A stretch of DNA of 64,000 bases. Source: an uncultured Granulosicoccaceae bacterium. GTDB lineage: Bacteria; Pseudomonadota; Gammaproteobacteria; Granulosicoccales; Granulosicoccaceae. Made by a program: the position numbers and the translations under genes. Shown here one piece after another: positions 62,565-64,000 of the stretch. The notes beneath the pieces are model-generated. The model made no database searches. It was not told where the DNA came from and saw only the letters and a list, made by a program, of their open reading frames with translations. The stretch lies in assembly GCA_937931165.1 (NCBI GenBank), contig CALHCI010000157.1, positions 24,583 to 88,582 of the forward strand, in the 5' to 3' direction. Each line of letters opens with the position of its first letter. Position 1 is the stretch's first letter.

Positions 62565-64000
62565 ATGCAAGAATATATAAAGAAAATTCTCACGGCGCGA
62601 GTTTATGATGTCTCGCGTGAGACGCCTTTGGAGCCGGTTCCTAATTTATCCGTTCGAACCGGTAACCGGGTATCGTTAAAGCGCGAAGATGCCCAGTCGG
62701 TATTCTCGTTCAAGTGCCGTGGTGCCTTCAACCGGATTTACCATCTTAAAAAGCAGCAGCCGGACACCCGTGGGGTAATTTGCGCTTCTGCAGGCAATCA
62801 TGCTCAGGGCGTAGCCCTTTCGGCGACCAAGCTCGGGCTGAAATCTGTCATCGTCATGCCACAGACCACGCCGCGAATAAAAGTAGACTCGGTGCGGGCG
62901 CTCGGTGGCGAAGCAGTGTTGCACGGCGACAACTACGACGAAGCATTTCGTCATGCCTGCGAACTCGAAAAGCAACTGCAGTATCCGTTTATTCACCCTT
63001 TTAACGATCCCGACACCATTGCCGGGCAGGGCACGGTGGGTGTTGAAATCTGCCGGCAAAGTGCCGGGCCGATCGATGCGGTATTTCTGCCGATTGGTGG
63101 CGGCGGGCTGGCCGCCGGAGTCTCGGTGATCATGAAATACCTGCGTCCCGAAACCAAAATCATCGGTGTCGAGCCTGATGATGCCGCCAGTATGCAGGCA
63201 TCGCTTGCGGCTGGTGCACCGGTGACGCTGAGCGAGGTGGGCATTTTTGCCGATGGTGTGGCAGTGAAGTGTCCGGGTGATGAAACCTTCCGTCTCTGCA
63301 AAGACACGCTCGATGAAGTGATTACCATCTCAGTCGATGAAATGTGCGCTGCCATCAAAGATGTGTTTGAAGATACCCGAACGTTGATGGAACCCGCGGG
63401 TGCGCTCAGTGTTGCCGGATTAAAAAAGTATGCACGCGAGCATGAGTATGTCGGTAAACATCTGATTGCCATAACCACAGGGGCCAACGTTAACTTTGAC
63501 CGGCTGCGCCATATCACCGAAAGAGCAGAGATAGGCGAGCAGCGTGAAGCACTGCTGGCGGTGAAAATTCCCGAGCAACCGGGAAGCTTCCGTAACTTCT
63601 GCGAATTACTTGGCAAGCGCAGCGTCACCGAGTTTAACTATCGCTATGCAGATGCCACAGATGCGGTGGTGTTTGTCGGTGTACAACTGACCAACGGCAG
63701 TACAGAACGTGATCAGATAATCGCAGCGCTGACTGATGGCGGTTATGAAGTAGATGATCTCACCGATAACGAAGTCGCCAAACTTCACGTGCGGCATATG
63801 GTGGGTGGACGTGCCGCGGCACTTGAAAATGAATGGCTCTATCGCTTTCAGTTTCCCGACCGGCCGGGGGCGCTGGCGAAGTTTCTAAACAGCATGGGCC
63901 CCGACTGGAACATTTCATTGTTCCACTACCGCAATCATGGGGCTGCTTATGGCCGTGTACTGGTCGGTTTGCAGGTACCCAATGGCGATATTGACGAATT
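62565..64000 (+). CDS. ilvA: Threonine ammonia-lyase, biosynthetic (partial, runs off the window)
   Basis: Translation from the ATG at 62565 stays open to the window end, at least 478 residues. The PLP fold includes the Schiff-base Lys in FSFKCRGAFN and ICASAGNHAQGVALSA and GGGGLAAGVS. Two ACT-type regulatory repeats begin near residue 330 (LLAVKIPEQPGSF) and near 425 (RFQFPDRPGALAKF), as in the isoleucine-inhibited enzyme. It deaminates threonine to 2-oxobutanoate for isoleucine synthesis. An upstream ATG (62514) in frame is an alternative start. About 30-40 C-terminal residues are beyond the edge. Confidence 0.94.
   Translation, partial: MQEYIKKILTARVYDVSRETPLEPVPNLSVRTGNRVSLKREDAQSVFSFKCRGAFNRIYHLKKQQPDTRGVICASAGNHAQGVALSATKLGLKSVIVMPQTTPRIKVDSVRALGGEAVLHGDNYDEAFRHACELEKQLQYPFIHPFNDPDTIAGQGTVGVEICRQSAGPIDAVFLPIGGGGLAAGVSVIMKYLRPETKIIGVEPDDAASMQASLAAGAPVTLSEVGIFADGVAVKCPGDETFRLCKDTLDEVITISVDEMCAAIKDVFEDTRTLMEPAGALSVAGLKKYAREHEYVGKHLIAITTGANVNFDRLRHITERAEIGEQREALLAVKIPEQPGSFRNFCELLGKRSVTEFNYRYADATDAVVFVGVQLTNGSTERDQIIAALTDGGYEVDDLTDNEVAKLHVRHMVGGRAAALENEWLYRFQFPDRPGALAKFLNSMGPDWNISLFHYRNHGAAYGRVLVGLQVPNGDIDE

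Noticed and set aside
1..64000. CRISPR array, IS element or tRNA
   Set aside because: No regularly spaced repeats, transposase ORF, terminal inverted repeats or cloverleaf with a T-loop were seen in intergenic regions.

Overview
The window is a chromosomal segment of a gammaproteobacterium, most likely a marine heterotroph. The clues are gene orders shared with other gammaproteobacteria (rhodanese-grxC-secB-gpsA-trmL; crp divergent from a yhfA-type osmC gene; rplM-rpsI; trpE-trpG-trpD-trpC without trpBA), an AcuI-type acryloyl-CoA reductase, and a group 2 capsule locus. Genus cannot be read from the sequence. Gene density is high. No rRNA, tRNA, IS element, prophage or CRISPR array was found.

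Layout. 1-2.4 kb: GNAT acetyltransferase, acuI-like reductase, SGNH hydrolase. 2.5-10.9 kb, minus strand: a PAS-GGDEF-EAL protein and an unusual three-gene cassette (GAF-HlyD protein; PqqD-like/M50 protease/HlyD fusion; small HlyD adaptor). 11.2-14.8 kb: DUF4197-like lipoprotein, a 65-residue membrane anchor, a membrane-anchored tandem cytochrome c5, and a CPA2 antiporter. 14.9-17.8 kb: the conserved rhodanese-grxC-secB-gpsA-trmL block. 17.8-21.1 kb: an MshL-like secretin and a TPR protein.

21.3-38.9 kb is the main accessory region, an ABC-transporter-dependent (group 2) capsule locus. KdsD/KpsF starts the Kdo supply. KpsM and KpsT form the inner-membrane exporter, KpsE and KpsD span the periplasm and outer membrane, and KpsC and KpsS build the Kdo linker on the lipid. 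Between these lie serotype-type genes: a double GT2 glycosyltransferase, a sulfotransferase with an extra C-terminal domain, a GT4-like transferase, two poorly recognised proteins (one like a GT29 sialyltransferase), an MFS transporter and a tail-anchored orphan. A degenerate GspE/MshE-like protein that has lost its nucleotide-binding motifs follows on the opposite strand, so secretion-pilus-type genes lie on both sides of the capsule locus.

40-48.8 kb is housekeeping: class I fumarase, trpEGDC preceded by a Trp-codon-rich leader ORF, crp, osmC, rplM-rpsI. 48.8-55 kb holds CoxE-like VWA and MoxR genes, a GGDEF/EAL protein and an XdhC-family protein. 55-60.6 kb encodes a double-length UvrA with four ATPase modules. 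The window ends with a PhyH-like dioxygenase, a pentapeptide-repeat protein, rpiA and the start of ilvA.

The best candidates for something undescribed are the GAF/M50/HlyD cassette, the double UvrA, the pseudo-ATPase next to the capsule locus, the trp leader that runs into trpE, and a C-rich candidate small RNA upstream of rplM.
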